From Paracoccus albus (GTDB lineage: Bacteria > Pseudomonadota > Alphaproteobacteria > Rhodobacterales > Rhodobacteraceae), in the NCBI RefSeq assembly GCF_027913035.1, contig NZ_CP115775.1:496001-560000 (forward strand): a stretch of DNA of 64,000 bases, read 5' to 3'. The translations under genes and the position numbers were made by a program. How positions within the stretch are numbered: the first letter of the stretch is position 1; every line of letters begins with the position of its first letter. The notes beneath the pieces were generated by a model. The model made no database searches and had not been told where the DNA came from. It was given only the letters and a program-made list of their open reading frames with translations. Below, piece by piece: positions 30,216 through 38,379 of this stretch.

Positions 30216-31337
30216 CTACCACCTGAACAACCGCGTCAGAATGGGCAGCAGGGAGGCGCCGATCAGGCTGGGATCGTCGTCATTGTGTCCCAGAACCAGT
30301 TCCGGCAACGGGATTTCACGGCCCCTCCCATCGTCGGCTTTGAGTACGGCGGCCCGGATCAGCCTTTCGCGCAGATCGACGGGGGCCTCCCCTCCGAAAA
30401 TGACGACCGCCGGATCGAGCAAGGCGATGATCGCACGCAATGCGATATTCAATTGCGGCGCTACCAGAGCGACCCAGCGGTCGACTGCAGGCCAGTTCGG
30501 GTCATAGTCGGCGCGTAGCTGAGCGATACTTTCGACCGCGATACCGTCCTTGTGCAATTCTTTCAGCAGGATTTGCAGCGCCGGTCTGATCTGGTTTTCT
30601 TCTTCGGTATAGACGCGCGATATTTCACCGGCATTCAGGTTGCAGCCAAGATACGGACGACCATCAAGCACTACGCCTGCGCCGAAGCCGAAATTGAACG
30701 ACAAATAGGCAAATTCGGAATGCTGGCGGCCTGCGCCGGTCCACAGTTCCGCAATCGCCCCCAAAGTGGCATTATTCTCGGCAAGCGCCGGGAGACCCTC
30801 CATTGGGCCGAAACGACTTTGGAGCTCGATTTTGTCCCATCTGTCCAGACGGGCCGGAGTGCGAAAAGACGTATCGCCAGTGCTGCGGAAGCCCTGCATG
30901 GACACCCCCAGCCCGGCAATTCGGTTCGGCGGCAAGCCAAGCTTTTCGATTGTGGCAAAAATTCGGCTCTGAGTTTCAGCGATGACCCGGTCGGGTTCGT
31001 TCGGCTCTGCGTCCAGCGTTGTCGACCATCTGATTGTCCCGCCCAGATCGACGACGCAAAGGCGGCAGGTGTCAGTATCCACAGCCAGACCGAAACCGAA
31101 TGCACCATCCGCACGCGTTGCAAGTTCAGGGCTGGGCTTGCCGCGGCCTTTGATCTTCGGCGGCAAGCTGTCCAGCAGGCCATTGGAAACCAATTCGGAA
31201 CTGAGACGGTGAACTGTCTGCTGCGGTAGGCCTGTCGCAGCTGTCAGATCAGAACGCGAGATCGCCTGCGATTGCCTCACCATATCGAGAATCATCGAGC
31301 CGCTGCGCGATATGTCAAAAATACCGTTGTATGTCAT
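30216..31337 (-). CDS. ROK-family transcriptional regulator
   Basis: 373 residues from the ATG at 31337: an N-terminal winged helix (about 15-70; SRSDLTAATGLPQQTVHRL) and a ROK sugar-binding domain (about 85-370). The phosphate loop VVDLGGTIRW is present. The ROK zinc motif CxCGxxGC is absent, and the kinase Asp in the usual END/NDAN motif reads AENNATLG, so it should sense but not phosphorylate. It is divergent from the ABC importer operon, which it most likely controls. No clear ribosome site; an upstream start at 31415 is possible. Confidence 0.88.
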   Translation of the reverse strand: MTYNGIFDISRSGSMILDMVRQSQAISRSDLTAATGLPQQTVHRLSSELVSNGLLDSLPPKIKGRGKPSPELATRADGAFGFGLAVDTDTCRLCVVDLGGTIRWSTTLDAEPNEPDRVIAETQSRIFATIEKLGLPPNRIAGLGVSMQGFRSTGDTSFRTPARLDRWDKIELQSRFGPMEGLPALAENNATLGAIAELWTGAGRQHSEFAYLSFNFGFGAGVVLDGRPYLGCNLNAGEISRVYTEEENQIRPALQILLKELHKDGIAVESIAQLRADYDPNWPAVDRWVALVAPQLNIALRAIIALLDPAVVIFGGEAPVDLRERLIRAAVLKADDGRGREIPLPELVLGHNDDDPSLIGASLLPILTRLFRW

Positions 31338-31499
31338 CGCACTGAGCCGCAGCCTGCCTCTTCGCTTTCGGATGTTTAACACGCCACATCGGCGGGGTGA
31401 ATTCCGCAGGGGCAAGGTGATGGTCGGACTGTCACGTTAATTTCACTCATGATGGGTAATATTGATTCGAGTGATCAACAAAAGGGGGCGGTCATCGCC

Positions 31500-32522
31500 A
31501 TGACGGGCTTATCCGCTGATAATCTGGTAATGCGGTTCGACAAGTTCACGGCTGTCGATGGGATCGGTTTCGATGTGACCCCCGGCGAGTTTGTGACGCT
31601 GCTTGGTCCATCGGGCTGCGGCAAGACTACCTTGCTGAAGATGATCTCTGGCTTTCTGACCCCGACCGAAGGACGGATCGTCATCGGGGATAAAGACGTG
31701 ACGCGATTGCCGCCTGAGGCGCGTGATACTGCGCTGTGCTTTCAGTCATACGCCCTGTTTCCGCATCTTACCGTGCGCGAAAACCTTGAATTCGGGCTGA
31801 AGCAGAAGGGTATGTCTGCCCCGGATCGCAAGGCGCGGGTCAATGAGGTGGCCGAGCAACTTGAGCTGGGCGCGCAACTGGACAAGCTGCCCAACCAGCT
31901 TTCGGGCGGTCAACAGCAGCGTGTCTCGCTGGGCCGCGCTTTGGCGATGCGACCCGGCGTCATCCTGTTCGATGAGCCGTTGTCCAATCTGGACGCCAAG
32001 CTGCGCGATCAGGTCCGGGTCGAAATCCGGCGTATTCAGCGTGAGAACGGCCTGACCGCGATCTATGTCACCCATGACCAGTCCGAGGCGCTGGCCATGT
32101 CCGACCGCATCTTCGTGATGAACAAGGGCCGTGTTGAGCAGGCCGATAGCCCGGAAGCCATGTATTATCGCCCGCGCACCAAATTCGTCGCCGACTTCAT
32201 CGGTTCCGCGAATGTATTCGAAGGCATCGCGTCGGGCGGCATGATCGACACGCCAATCGGGCAATTGTCTACCGGGAACAGCACAGCGCAGGGAAAGACC
32301 GCGCTTTGCTGGCGTCCCGAGGCAGCGCGGATTTCAGAGACTGGAACGTTGTCCGGACGGGTCGTTCATCGCGCCTTTCAAGGGGCATTCACCGATCTGC
32401 TGGTCGAGACGAATGGTGCCGCCTACCGGCTTCAGGCACCGCGCACCGAACTGGAAGAGGGTGAAACCGTCCGCTTCTCAATCGCGCCCGACGACGTCAT
32501 CCTGCTGGAGCAAGGGTCATGA
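31500..32522 (+). CDS. ABC importer ATP-binding protein, PotA type
   Basis: 340 residues from the ATG at 31500. Walker A GPSGCGKTT near 38-46, Q loop FQSYALFPH, signature LSGGQQQRVSLGRAL, Walker B VILFDEPLSNLD and His switch THDQSEAL, followed by a C-terminal TOBE-type domain (about 240-335). It energises the importer formed with the two permeases downstream and is ATGA-coupled to the first. The frame is open back to an ATG at 31449. The family handles polyamines, 2-aminoethylphosphonate, iron and other small solutes. Confidence 0.93.
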   Translation: MTGLSADNLVMRFDKFTAVDGIGFDVTPGEFVTLLGPSGCGKTTLLKMISGFLTPTEGRIVIGDKDVTRLPPEARDTALCFQSYALFPHLTVRENLEFGLKQKGMSAPDRKARVNEVAEQLELGAQLDKLPNQLSGGQQQRVSLGRALAMRPGVILFDEPLSNLDAKLRDQVRVEIRRIQRENGLTAIYVTHDQSEALAMSDRIFVMNKGRVEQADSPEAMYYRPRTKFVADFIGSANVFEGIASGGMIDTPIGQLSTGNSTAQGKTALCWRPEAARISETGTLSGRVVHRAFQGAFTDLLVETNGAAYRLQAPRTELEEGETVRFSIAPDDVILLEQGS

Positions 32523-33373
32523 ATATCCGTAAGGCGGTAACGCTGATATTGCTGCTGTTGCCCGGACTTGGCCTGATCCTTGGGCTGATCGGCACGGTGG
32601 TCTGGATCGCTTTCGCGCAGTCTTTCGGGATGTATGCCGTGATAGGCGACAGTCTTTTTACCCTTGATTTCTGGTCGGAAATGCTGGGCCGAAAGCTGTA
32701 TTGGCGGTCGGTGAATTACTCGCTCTATATCGGGTTCATCAGCGCCATTCTGTCCGTAGCACTGGCCTATCCGCTGGCGATCTGGCTGCGCAAACCCTTT
32801 CCCGGTTCGATGGCCATCGGCGCCATTCTGAAAGCGCCGATGCTGGTTCACGGGCTGGTCGCGGCATTCCTGTTCATCAACATCGTCGCCTATCACGGGC
32901 TGGTCAATCAGTTCATGCAGTGGATCGGCATCTGGGACGAACCGCGGCGACTGCAGAACGATCCGAATGCCGTTGGCGTCGTGATCTTGCAGGTCTGGAA
33001 GAACGTTCCCTTCGCGTTACTGCTGCTGACCGGCGCGGTGCAGAGCATTTCTGACGATGTGCTGGACGCCGCCCGCGATATGGGTGCGGGAAGCTGGGAC
33101 CGTTTCCGCAAGGTGATCGCGCCGCTGTCGGTGTCGGCCATGCAGGCGGCGATGATCATCATCTTCATCGGGGCGTTGGCTGATTTCAGCTTTCAGGTGA
33201 TCGCGGGCCCAACCAACAAGCAATCGCTGGCGCAGCTTATGGTCAGCTTCAAGGGGCGAGGTGACTGGCACTCGGCGGCCGTGGTCGGTGTCACGCTGAT
33301 GGTGCTGGCCATGCTGGGATCCGCCGTGATCGCCATTGCCTCGCGATTCATCCTGCGGGGGAAACTGAGATGA
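32519..33373 (+). CDS. ABC importer permease, PotB type
   Basis: 284 residues with six hydrophobic helices and the EAA coupling loop AARDMGAGSWDRFRKVIAP near 181-199. It forms half of the membrane channel of this importer. The start overlaps the ATPase gene and the stop overlaps the second permease gene, both by ATGA. A long second periplasmic loop (about 35-65) is typical of the Pot/Phn-type group. Confidence 0.92.
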   Translation: MNIRKAVTLILLLLPGLGLILGLIGTVVWIAFAQSFGMYAVIGDSLFTLDFWSEMLGRKLYWRSVNYSLYIGFISAILSVALAYPLAIWLRKPFPGSMAIGAILKAPMLVHGLVAAFLFINIVAYHGLVNQFMQWIGIWDEPRRLQNDPNAVGVVILQVWKNVPFALLLLTGAVQSISDDVLDAARDMGAGSWDRFRKVIAPLSVSAMQAAMIIIFIGALADFSFQVIAGPTNKQSLAQLMVSFKGRGDWHSAAVVGVTLMVLAMLGSAVIAIASRFILRGKLR

Positions 33374-34197
33374 ACCACAAGCTTCTGAACCGCAGCCTGA
33401 TGATCCTGCTGCTGATTGGTTGCGCAATCTGGCTGGTGCTGCCCTTCGGCATGGCGATCCTGTGGTCGCTGGTCGATCCATCCCAGCCATGGACCGCCGA
33501 CAAGCTGCTGCCACCGGCCATGTCCTTCTATCGCTGGACGGATATGTGGCAGAACTCGCTGCTGAAACAGGCACTCGCCACCTCCTATTCGCTGGCCCCG
33601 CTGGCCGCGATCCTGTCGCTGCTGCTGGCGCTGCCGACCGCATATGCCTTTGGCCGCATCCGTTTTCCGGGCCGCGAGGTCGCCAAGATGGCCTGTCTGC
33701 TGCCGCTGGTGGTTCCGGGCTTCGTCACGGCTATCTTCTTCACATCGCTGCTGTTTCAACTGGGGCTGAACACTTGGCGCTTCGGCGCGATCCTGTTCGC
33801 CCATGCGGTGCTGGCGCTGCCCTATGCGATCCGCATTCTGACCGTCAGTTTCGAGCAGGTGCGGCAGGACCATATCGACGCGGCGCGCGATCTTGGCGCA
33901 TCGCATTGGCAGCGCTTCAAGGTGGCTTATCTGCCGGCGCTGAAACCGGGCATTTTCGCCAGTCTGCTGATCGTCTTCATCCAGTCGATCGAGGAATTTG
34001 CCATCGCCTATATCGTCGGCACGCCAGATATTGTCACGATCCCGACATTGCTTTTTTCGGCACTTGGACAGGACTTCGTCCGACCGAATGCCGCGGTGCT
34101 GTCGCTGATCCTGGTCGTTCCCAATGTGATCCTGATGCTGATCCTCGAACGGCTGCTGAAATCCGCCAACCCCTCCCTGTCCTCTGGAAAAGGCTGA
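33370..34197 (+). CDS. ABC importer permease, PotC type
   Basis: 275 residues with six hydrophobic helices and the EAA loop AARDLGASHWQRFKVAYLPA near 174-193. It is the second half of the channel. ATGA-coupled to the first permease and followed after 32 bases by the binding-protein gene. Residue patterns do not reveal the substrate. Confidence 0.92.
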   Translation: MNHKLLNRSLMILLLIGCAIWLVLPFGMAILWSLVDPSQPWTADKLLPPAMSFYRWTDMWQNSLLKQALATSYSLAPLAAILSLLLALPTAYAFGRIRFPGREVAKMACLLPLVVPGFVTAIFFTSLLFQLGLNTWRFGAILFAHAVLALPYAIRILTVSFEQVRQDHIDAARDLGASHWQRFKVAYLPALKPGIFASLLIVFIQSIEEFAIAYIVGTPDIVTIPTLLFSALGQDFVRPNAAVLSLILVVPNVILMLILERLLKSANPSLSSGKG

Positions 34198-34229
34198 TGC
34201 GGATCCCCCCGAAAACCATGGAGTTTCCA

Positions 34230-35333
34230 ATGTTCAAGACCATCCTGACCACTGCCGCGGCGCTTGCGCTTGGCACCACCGCTGGCTTTGCCAACGACCT
34301 CGAAGGAAAAAGCTGGGACGAAATCGTCGCCCAGGCCAAGGAAGAGGGCGAGCTTAACTGGTTCGTCTGGCATCTGACCGACGATCTGCGCCGCTTCGTT
34401 CAGCCTTTCGAGGAAGAATACGGCATCAAGGTGACCATCCCCGAAGGCACCGCGCAGGGCAATGCCGACAAGCTGCTGGCCGAGCGTGATCGTGATACCG
34501 GCGATATCGACGTCTTCGCCTGGGGCATGAACGATTTCGCGCAGGTCGATCCCGCGACGCTGTTCTATTCGCTGGATATGCTGCCCGAGGATGAGGGACG
34601 TGTGTCTGAACTCGCCGGTGTCGATGGCGGCGAACAAATCCTTGCCTATTGGGGCAACCAGACGGGCATCGCCTATGACCCCGCTCAGGTAATCGAGGCA
34701 GACCTGCCGCAGACCCCCGAAGATTTCGCGGCTTTCTGGGACGCCAATCCGGGAAAATTCGGCTTTAACTATGAAAATGGCGGCTCCGGCCCGTCTTTCT
34801 GGCAGAACATCACCCGCGTGATCGCCGATCTCGACCCGACCGACGGCACCAGCGATGAGGCGCGTATGGCCTCTGTCCAGCCGGCCTTCGATTTCTTCAA
34901 CGAACATGCTGAAAACTACGTTATCACCACCGGCAACGCCGACAGCATCACCCGTATCTCTGACGGTGAACTGTGGATGGCCCCGGCATGGGAACATCAC
35001 CTGGCCGGCCTGCAAAAGCGTGGCGAGGTCCGCGAGGATATCGCGTTCTACATCCCGGAAATGGGCATGAATGGTGGTGGCAATGGTGTCGCAATACCGC
35101 TGAATGCTGAAAACCCTGCGGCGGCGGCTGTGTTCATCAACTGGCTGACCTCTGCCGATACGCAATCGGCGCTGAACCGCGATTTCGGCACTGCGCCGAT
35201 GAATGCTGCGGCCGATGACAGTAACGCTTTGGTTCCCCAAGATCAGCGCGACCGTCTGCGTGTTTGGCAGGCAAAGCCATTTGCGGATGACCTCACCGCG
35301 GCTTTTATCGATAACGTGATCCTTGAACGTTAA
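34230..35333 (+). CDS. ABC importer periplasmic binding protein, PotD/PhnS-like
   Basis: 367 residues from the ATG at 34230, which has GGAG seven bases before it. The signal peptide MFKTILTTAAALALGTTAGFA-ND is split here at its cleavage site. The mature protein has a spermidine/putrescine-type SBP fold (ELNWFVWHLTD near 41; LWMAPAWEHHLAGL near 250). It delivers the solute to the two permeases. The frame extends upstream, but that part is antisense to nothing useful and lacks a signal peptide. Confidence 0.92.
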   Translation: MFKTILTTAAALALGTTAGFANDLEGKSWDEIVAQAKEEGELNWFVWHLTDDLRRFVQPFEEEYGIKVTIPEGTAQGNADKLLAERDRDTGDIDVFAWGMNDFAQVDPATLFYSLDMLPEDEGRVSELAGVDGGEQILAYWGNQTGIAYDPAQVIEADLPQTPEDFAAFWDANPGKFGFNYENGGSGPSFWQNITRVIADLDPTDGTSDEARMASVQPAFDFFNEHAENYVITTGNADSITRISDGELWMAPAWEHHLAGLQKRGEVREDIAFYIPEMGMNGGGNGVAIPLNAENPAAAAVFINWLTSADTQSALNRDFGTAPMNAAADDSNALVPQDQRDRLRVWQAKPFADDLTAAFIDNVILER

Positions 35334-35390
35334 TCCACATCAGATTGCCGCGTCGCCATCGGGCGGCGCGGTCAGCTATGAGAAGATGGA

Positions 35391-36188
35391 ATGAATAGAC
35401 CCACGAATTGCTTCCGCGACTTCAACCCCAATCGCATCGGCGGTCATCGCGAACACTGGATTGACGTGCTGACCGGGCGCAATACCGACGCGGCGTATCC
35501 TGCCTCCATTACGCCACCGGGAGCAGGCGGAAAATTCACCCCCGGTGGTGCGGTTCTATCGCATCCGGGCAACACGTTCCTGTGCCATCTTTCGCCAGGA
35601 ACGCTTGCGCATCGTGCCATGGCCGAGTTCCAAAGACTTCTGCTGGAACTGCCATCCGCGCGCTACTGCACGCCTCTGCCGCAAGCCAGCTTTCATATGA
35701 CTGTCTTCTGTGGCGTTTCCGGGGATCCGCTCGGTACAGATGGATGGCCTTCGGGTCTGGCAGCCGATGCGTCGCTGCGCGTGGTGAACGATTGCTTCAT
35801 GAGCCGTCTTGAAGGGCTGACGCTGCCGGGGCCTTTCACCGTTAATGCCACCTGCCCGAGAGAGGGTTTCGTCCTGCATTTGGAGCCCAGAGACCGTGCC
35901 AGTCATGATGCGCTCTGGTCATGCCGGGACAAGTTGCGCGACCTCACCGGGCTCGATCGCGCCGATCATGATGATTACGGGTTTCATGTTTCGTTGGCTT
36001 ATCTCACCGCTCATATGCCCGTCGATATCGCCGACCGGCACCTGCGCGATGTAGAGGAAATCTTTGCGGCGCTTTCTCCGGACATGCAGGATATCCAGCT
36101 CGGTCCCGTCGAGTTTTGCAGCTTCGAGACCATGCATCATTTCGAACCTCTCATGGTCATACCTCAGCAGCCGGTAACTTCATGCTGA
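35391..36188 (+). CDS. DUF1868 protein, 2H-phosphoesterase-like
   Basis: 265 residues. Two histidine motifs spaced about 97 residues apart, FHMTVF (His102, Thr104) and FHVSLAYL (His199, Ser201), form the HxT/S pair of the 2H phosphoesterase superfamily, whose members cleave 2',3'-cyclic or other cyclic phosphodiesters. DUF1868 itself has no established substrate. It follows the importer genes by 57 bases, and its stop overlaps the phosphatase start (ATGCTGA at 36182-36188), so importer, phosphoesterase and phosphatase look like one transcription unit. Confidence 0.85.
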   Translation: MNRPTNCFRDFNPNRIGGHREHWIDVLTGRNTDAAYPASITPPGAGGKFTPGGAVLSHPGNTFLCHLSPGTLAHRAMAEFQRLLLELPSARYCTPLPQASFHMTVFCGVSGDPLGTDGWPSGLAADASLRVVNDCFMSRLEGLTLPGPFTVNATCPREGFVLHLEPRDRASHDALWSCRDKLRDLTGLDRADHDDYGFHVSLAYLTAHMPVDIADRHLRDVEEIFAALSPDMQDIQLGPVEFCSFETMHHFEPLMVIPQQPVTSC

Positions 36189-37000
36189 GTACGTCCCAGA
36201 CCGATGCTTTGATCAATATCGTCCGCGAAGCCGGGAGGCGGGAAATCATTCCTCGTTTCCGGGCGTTGTCGGATTCTTCCATACGACGCAAAAGTTCGGC
36301 AGACGATCTTGTGACCGATGCCGATGTCGCGGCGGAGACGTTCATTATGCGTGAAGCCAAGACGCTGTTTCCGGATGCCGCTTTCGTCGGTGAAGAAGCC
36401 GGGCTGGACGACGTCGCCATCGATGCAGCACTCGGGTCCGATATTTGCGTGGTGATTGATCCGATCGACGGCACATGGAATTTCGCGCACGGTCTTTCGC
36501 TCTTCGGAACGATCCTTGCAGTTGTCAGCCGTGGGACGACAGTTTTCGGACTTTTATACGATCCGGTTCTCGATGATTGGATTATGGCGCGGCGCGGTGA
36601 GGGAAGCTGGTTCTGCCGCCCGGGCGCGCAGCCACGCAGGCTACGACTGGCCCAGTCGGAACCGGGGCCGAAATCAAAAGGCTACCTGCCGCTGTTTCAG
36701 TTTGAAGACGACAAACGCCCCACCATCGCCCGGGCGATGGCCGATATGGGGCGTGTCACCAGCCTTGGCAGCTCCTGCCACGAATACAGACAGCTGCTGC
36801 TTGGCGCGGCCGATTTCAACATGAGTGCATTGCTGAATGTCTGGGATCATGCGGCGGGTGCGTTGGCGGTAGAAGAGGCTGGCGGCTGTGTGGAACTGGC
36901 TCACAGTGAGGCATATTCGCCGAAAATGAAGCAAGGTTGCCTGATAGCTGCGCGTAGAGGCGATATTCTGAAGCAACTGACCAAAGTTACTACGGAATAA
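36182..37000 (+). CDS. Inositol-monophosphatase-family phosphatase
   Basis: 272 residues with the metal-binding signatures of the family: GEEAG (Glu71-Glu72), DPIDGTWNFAHG (Asp93, Asp96) and WDHAAGAL (Asp222). Family members remove phosphate from inositol, sugar or nucleotide monophosphates with Mg2+. Translation start at 36182 overlaps the DUF1868 stop. In the Agrobacterium agrocinopine system AccG is a comparable phosphatase working after a phosphodiesterase on an imported sugar phosphodiester; a similar order is inferred here. Confidence 0.92.
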   Translation: MLSTSQTDALINIVREAGRREIIPRFRALSDSSIRRKSSADDLVTDADVAAETFIMREAKTLFPDAAFVGEEAGLDDVAIDAALGSDICVVIDPIDGTWNFAHGLSLFGTILAVVSRGTTVFGLLYDPVLDDWIMARRGEGSWFCRPGAQPRRLRLAQSEPGPKSKGYLPLFQFEDDKRPTIARAMADMGRVTSLGSSCHEYRQLLLGAADFNMSALLNVWDHAAGALAVEEAGGCVELAHSEAYSPKMKQGCLIAARRGDILKQLTKVTTE

Positions 37001-37061
37001 TGCGTTGGACTTTGAGCCAGAGGCATATCCGGAGGTGGCGATATGCTTCAGTGTCTGCCTG

Positions 37062-37893
37062 GGGTCAGGAACCATTGATTTCCGGCTTGCGGCATGATTC
37101 ACGGCTCGACAAGCGAGCGGTAAACATGTCTGACCTATTCTGATTGAGCGACGCGCAGATGGCGCGCCTTGAGCCCTTCTTCCCCAAGTCCCATTGCACG
37201 CCCCGCGTTGATGACCGACGGGTTCTGAGCGGCATTATCTTCTTCAGTCGCAACGGCTTCCGTTGGTGCGATGCACCCAAGGAATACGGGCCACGCAAGA
37301 GGCTCGACAACCGTTGGAAGCGGTGCAGCGACAAGGGTATCTTCGCTTCGATGATGGTCGGTCTGGCCGCCAGTCACGGTGAGGAAAAGACTGCGATGAT
37401 CGACGCGACCTACCTCAAAGCTCACCGCACGGCGTCCAGTTTGGGCATCAAAAAAAAGGGGGCGAGGCCGCCTGATCGGCAGGACGAAGGGCGGTATGAA
37501 CACCAAGTTGCATGCCATATGCGATAGCCATGGCCGCCCGCTCAACCTGTTCGTGACAGCAGGTCAGGTCAGCGACTACATCGGGGCGCGGGCTTTGCTG
37601 AGCAGTATTCCTGATGTTGACTGGTTACTCGGGGATCGCGGCTATGACGCGGTTTGGCTCCGAGAGGCCTTGAACAACAAGGGGATATGCGCCTGCATCC
37701 CTGGTCGGAAGCAACGCAAAAAGCCCGTCCGGTACCACAAGAGAGGCTACAAACGACGCAACCGCATCGAGATCATGTTCGGCAGGCTGAAAGACTGCGA
37801 CGCGTCGCAACTCGATACGACAGATGCCCAAAGGTCTTCCTGTCCGCCATCGCCCTCGCAGCCCTCGTCATTTTCTGGCTATGAGTCCTGAGC
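37062..37893 (+). mobile_element. Degenerate IS5-family element (IS427-like group)
   Basis: About 830 bases bounded by imperfect inverted repeats: left GGGTCAGGAACCAT (from 37062), right, read on the minus strand, GCTCAGGACTCAT (to 37893), 10 of 13 bases matching. It encloses a two-frame transposase with an A8G5 slippery run. No target duplication is evident. The transposase carries an early stop and a frameshift, so this copy is dead unless supplied in trans. Confidence 0.8.
37126..37884 (+). pseudogene. IS5-family transposase, inactivated
   Basis: Begins MSDLF, then a TGA at 37141 where a Trp codon is expected, then LSDAQMARLEPFFPKSH. The first part (VLSGIIFFSRNGFRWCDAPK; MIDATYLKAHRTASS, with the first catalytic Asp) and second part (GGMNTKLHAICDSHGRP; WLLGDRGYDAVWLR, second Asp; RNRIEIMFGRLKD, Glu) are in different frames, joined at A8G5 (37450-37462) as in programmed frameshifting of this group. 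A lost G near 37797 breaks the C-terminus, which continues in another frame to 37884. Confidence 0.88.
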
Positions 37894-37902
37894 ATAAACG
37901 CG

Positions 37903-38211
37903 CCTGTTATCAGTATTAACGGGGATCGGCCCATTTTATCACGAAAAAACAGGGATATGATGCTACAGAGTCGACTTCAAACCCCGGAAAAGCCTGTTAT
38001 TTGGCCGATTTTTTGCAAAACTCCCTGTTAGCGCCTGTTCCGGGCAAACGTATCTGCCCGTCCCGATCGCAGAGACCGGCGCACAAACCGGCGCCGGAAA
38101 TCGTCGGAACAGAGCAAAATCCAGTCGCCGGAATGACGGAAGTGCCCAAGATCATCGCGTAACTTCAAACCCATGGCAGAAGCCACGCAGCGCAGAGTTC
38201 GAGAGGATGAC
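37903..38211. repeat. Gene-free spacer with repeated CCTGTT motifs beside tRNA-Gln
   Basis: No convincing gene is seen in these 309 bases. CCTGTT or its complement AACAGG occurs at about 37903, 37948, 37993, 38023 and 38033, often as CCCTGTTA. A further stretch (38060-38150) is rich in CCGGCG and reads without stops on the minus strand, but has no start or ribosome site. It may be a remnant of mobile DNA between the dead IS5 and the tRNA gene. Confidence 0.35.
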
Positions 38212-38286
38212 TGGCTGGGGCGGTAGGATTCGAACCTACGGTACACGGTACCAAAAACCGCTGCCTTACCACTTGGCTACGCCCCA
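38212..38286 (-). tRNA. tRNA-Gln (anticodon UUG)
   Basis: A full cloverleaf on the minus strand: acceptor TGGGGCG/CGCCCCA, D arm, anticodon stem GCGGT/ACCGT with loop TTTTGGT (anticodon TTG), a 5-base variable loop, T arm GTAGG-TTCGAAT-CCTAC, and encoded GCCA at the 3' end. 75 bases with CCA. It reads CAA and, by wobble, CAG codons. Confidence 0.96.
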
Positions 38287-38379
38287 ACGGTGCGGGCGTA
38301 TGTATCGCCGGTCGCAGGGTGGTGCAAGGGGGTTTTCGAAAAACTTGCGGACGGATTTCTGCCCGCGTAATGCGGCGCA

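Noticed and set aside
38028..38246. 72-codon minus-strand frame overlapping tRNA-Gln
   Set aside because: It begins inside the tRNA gene, has no ribosome site and an Arg/Ser-rich composition. I treat the stretch as spacer.
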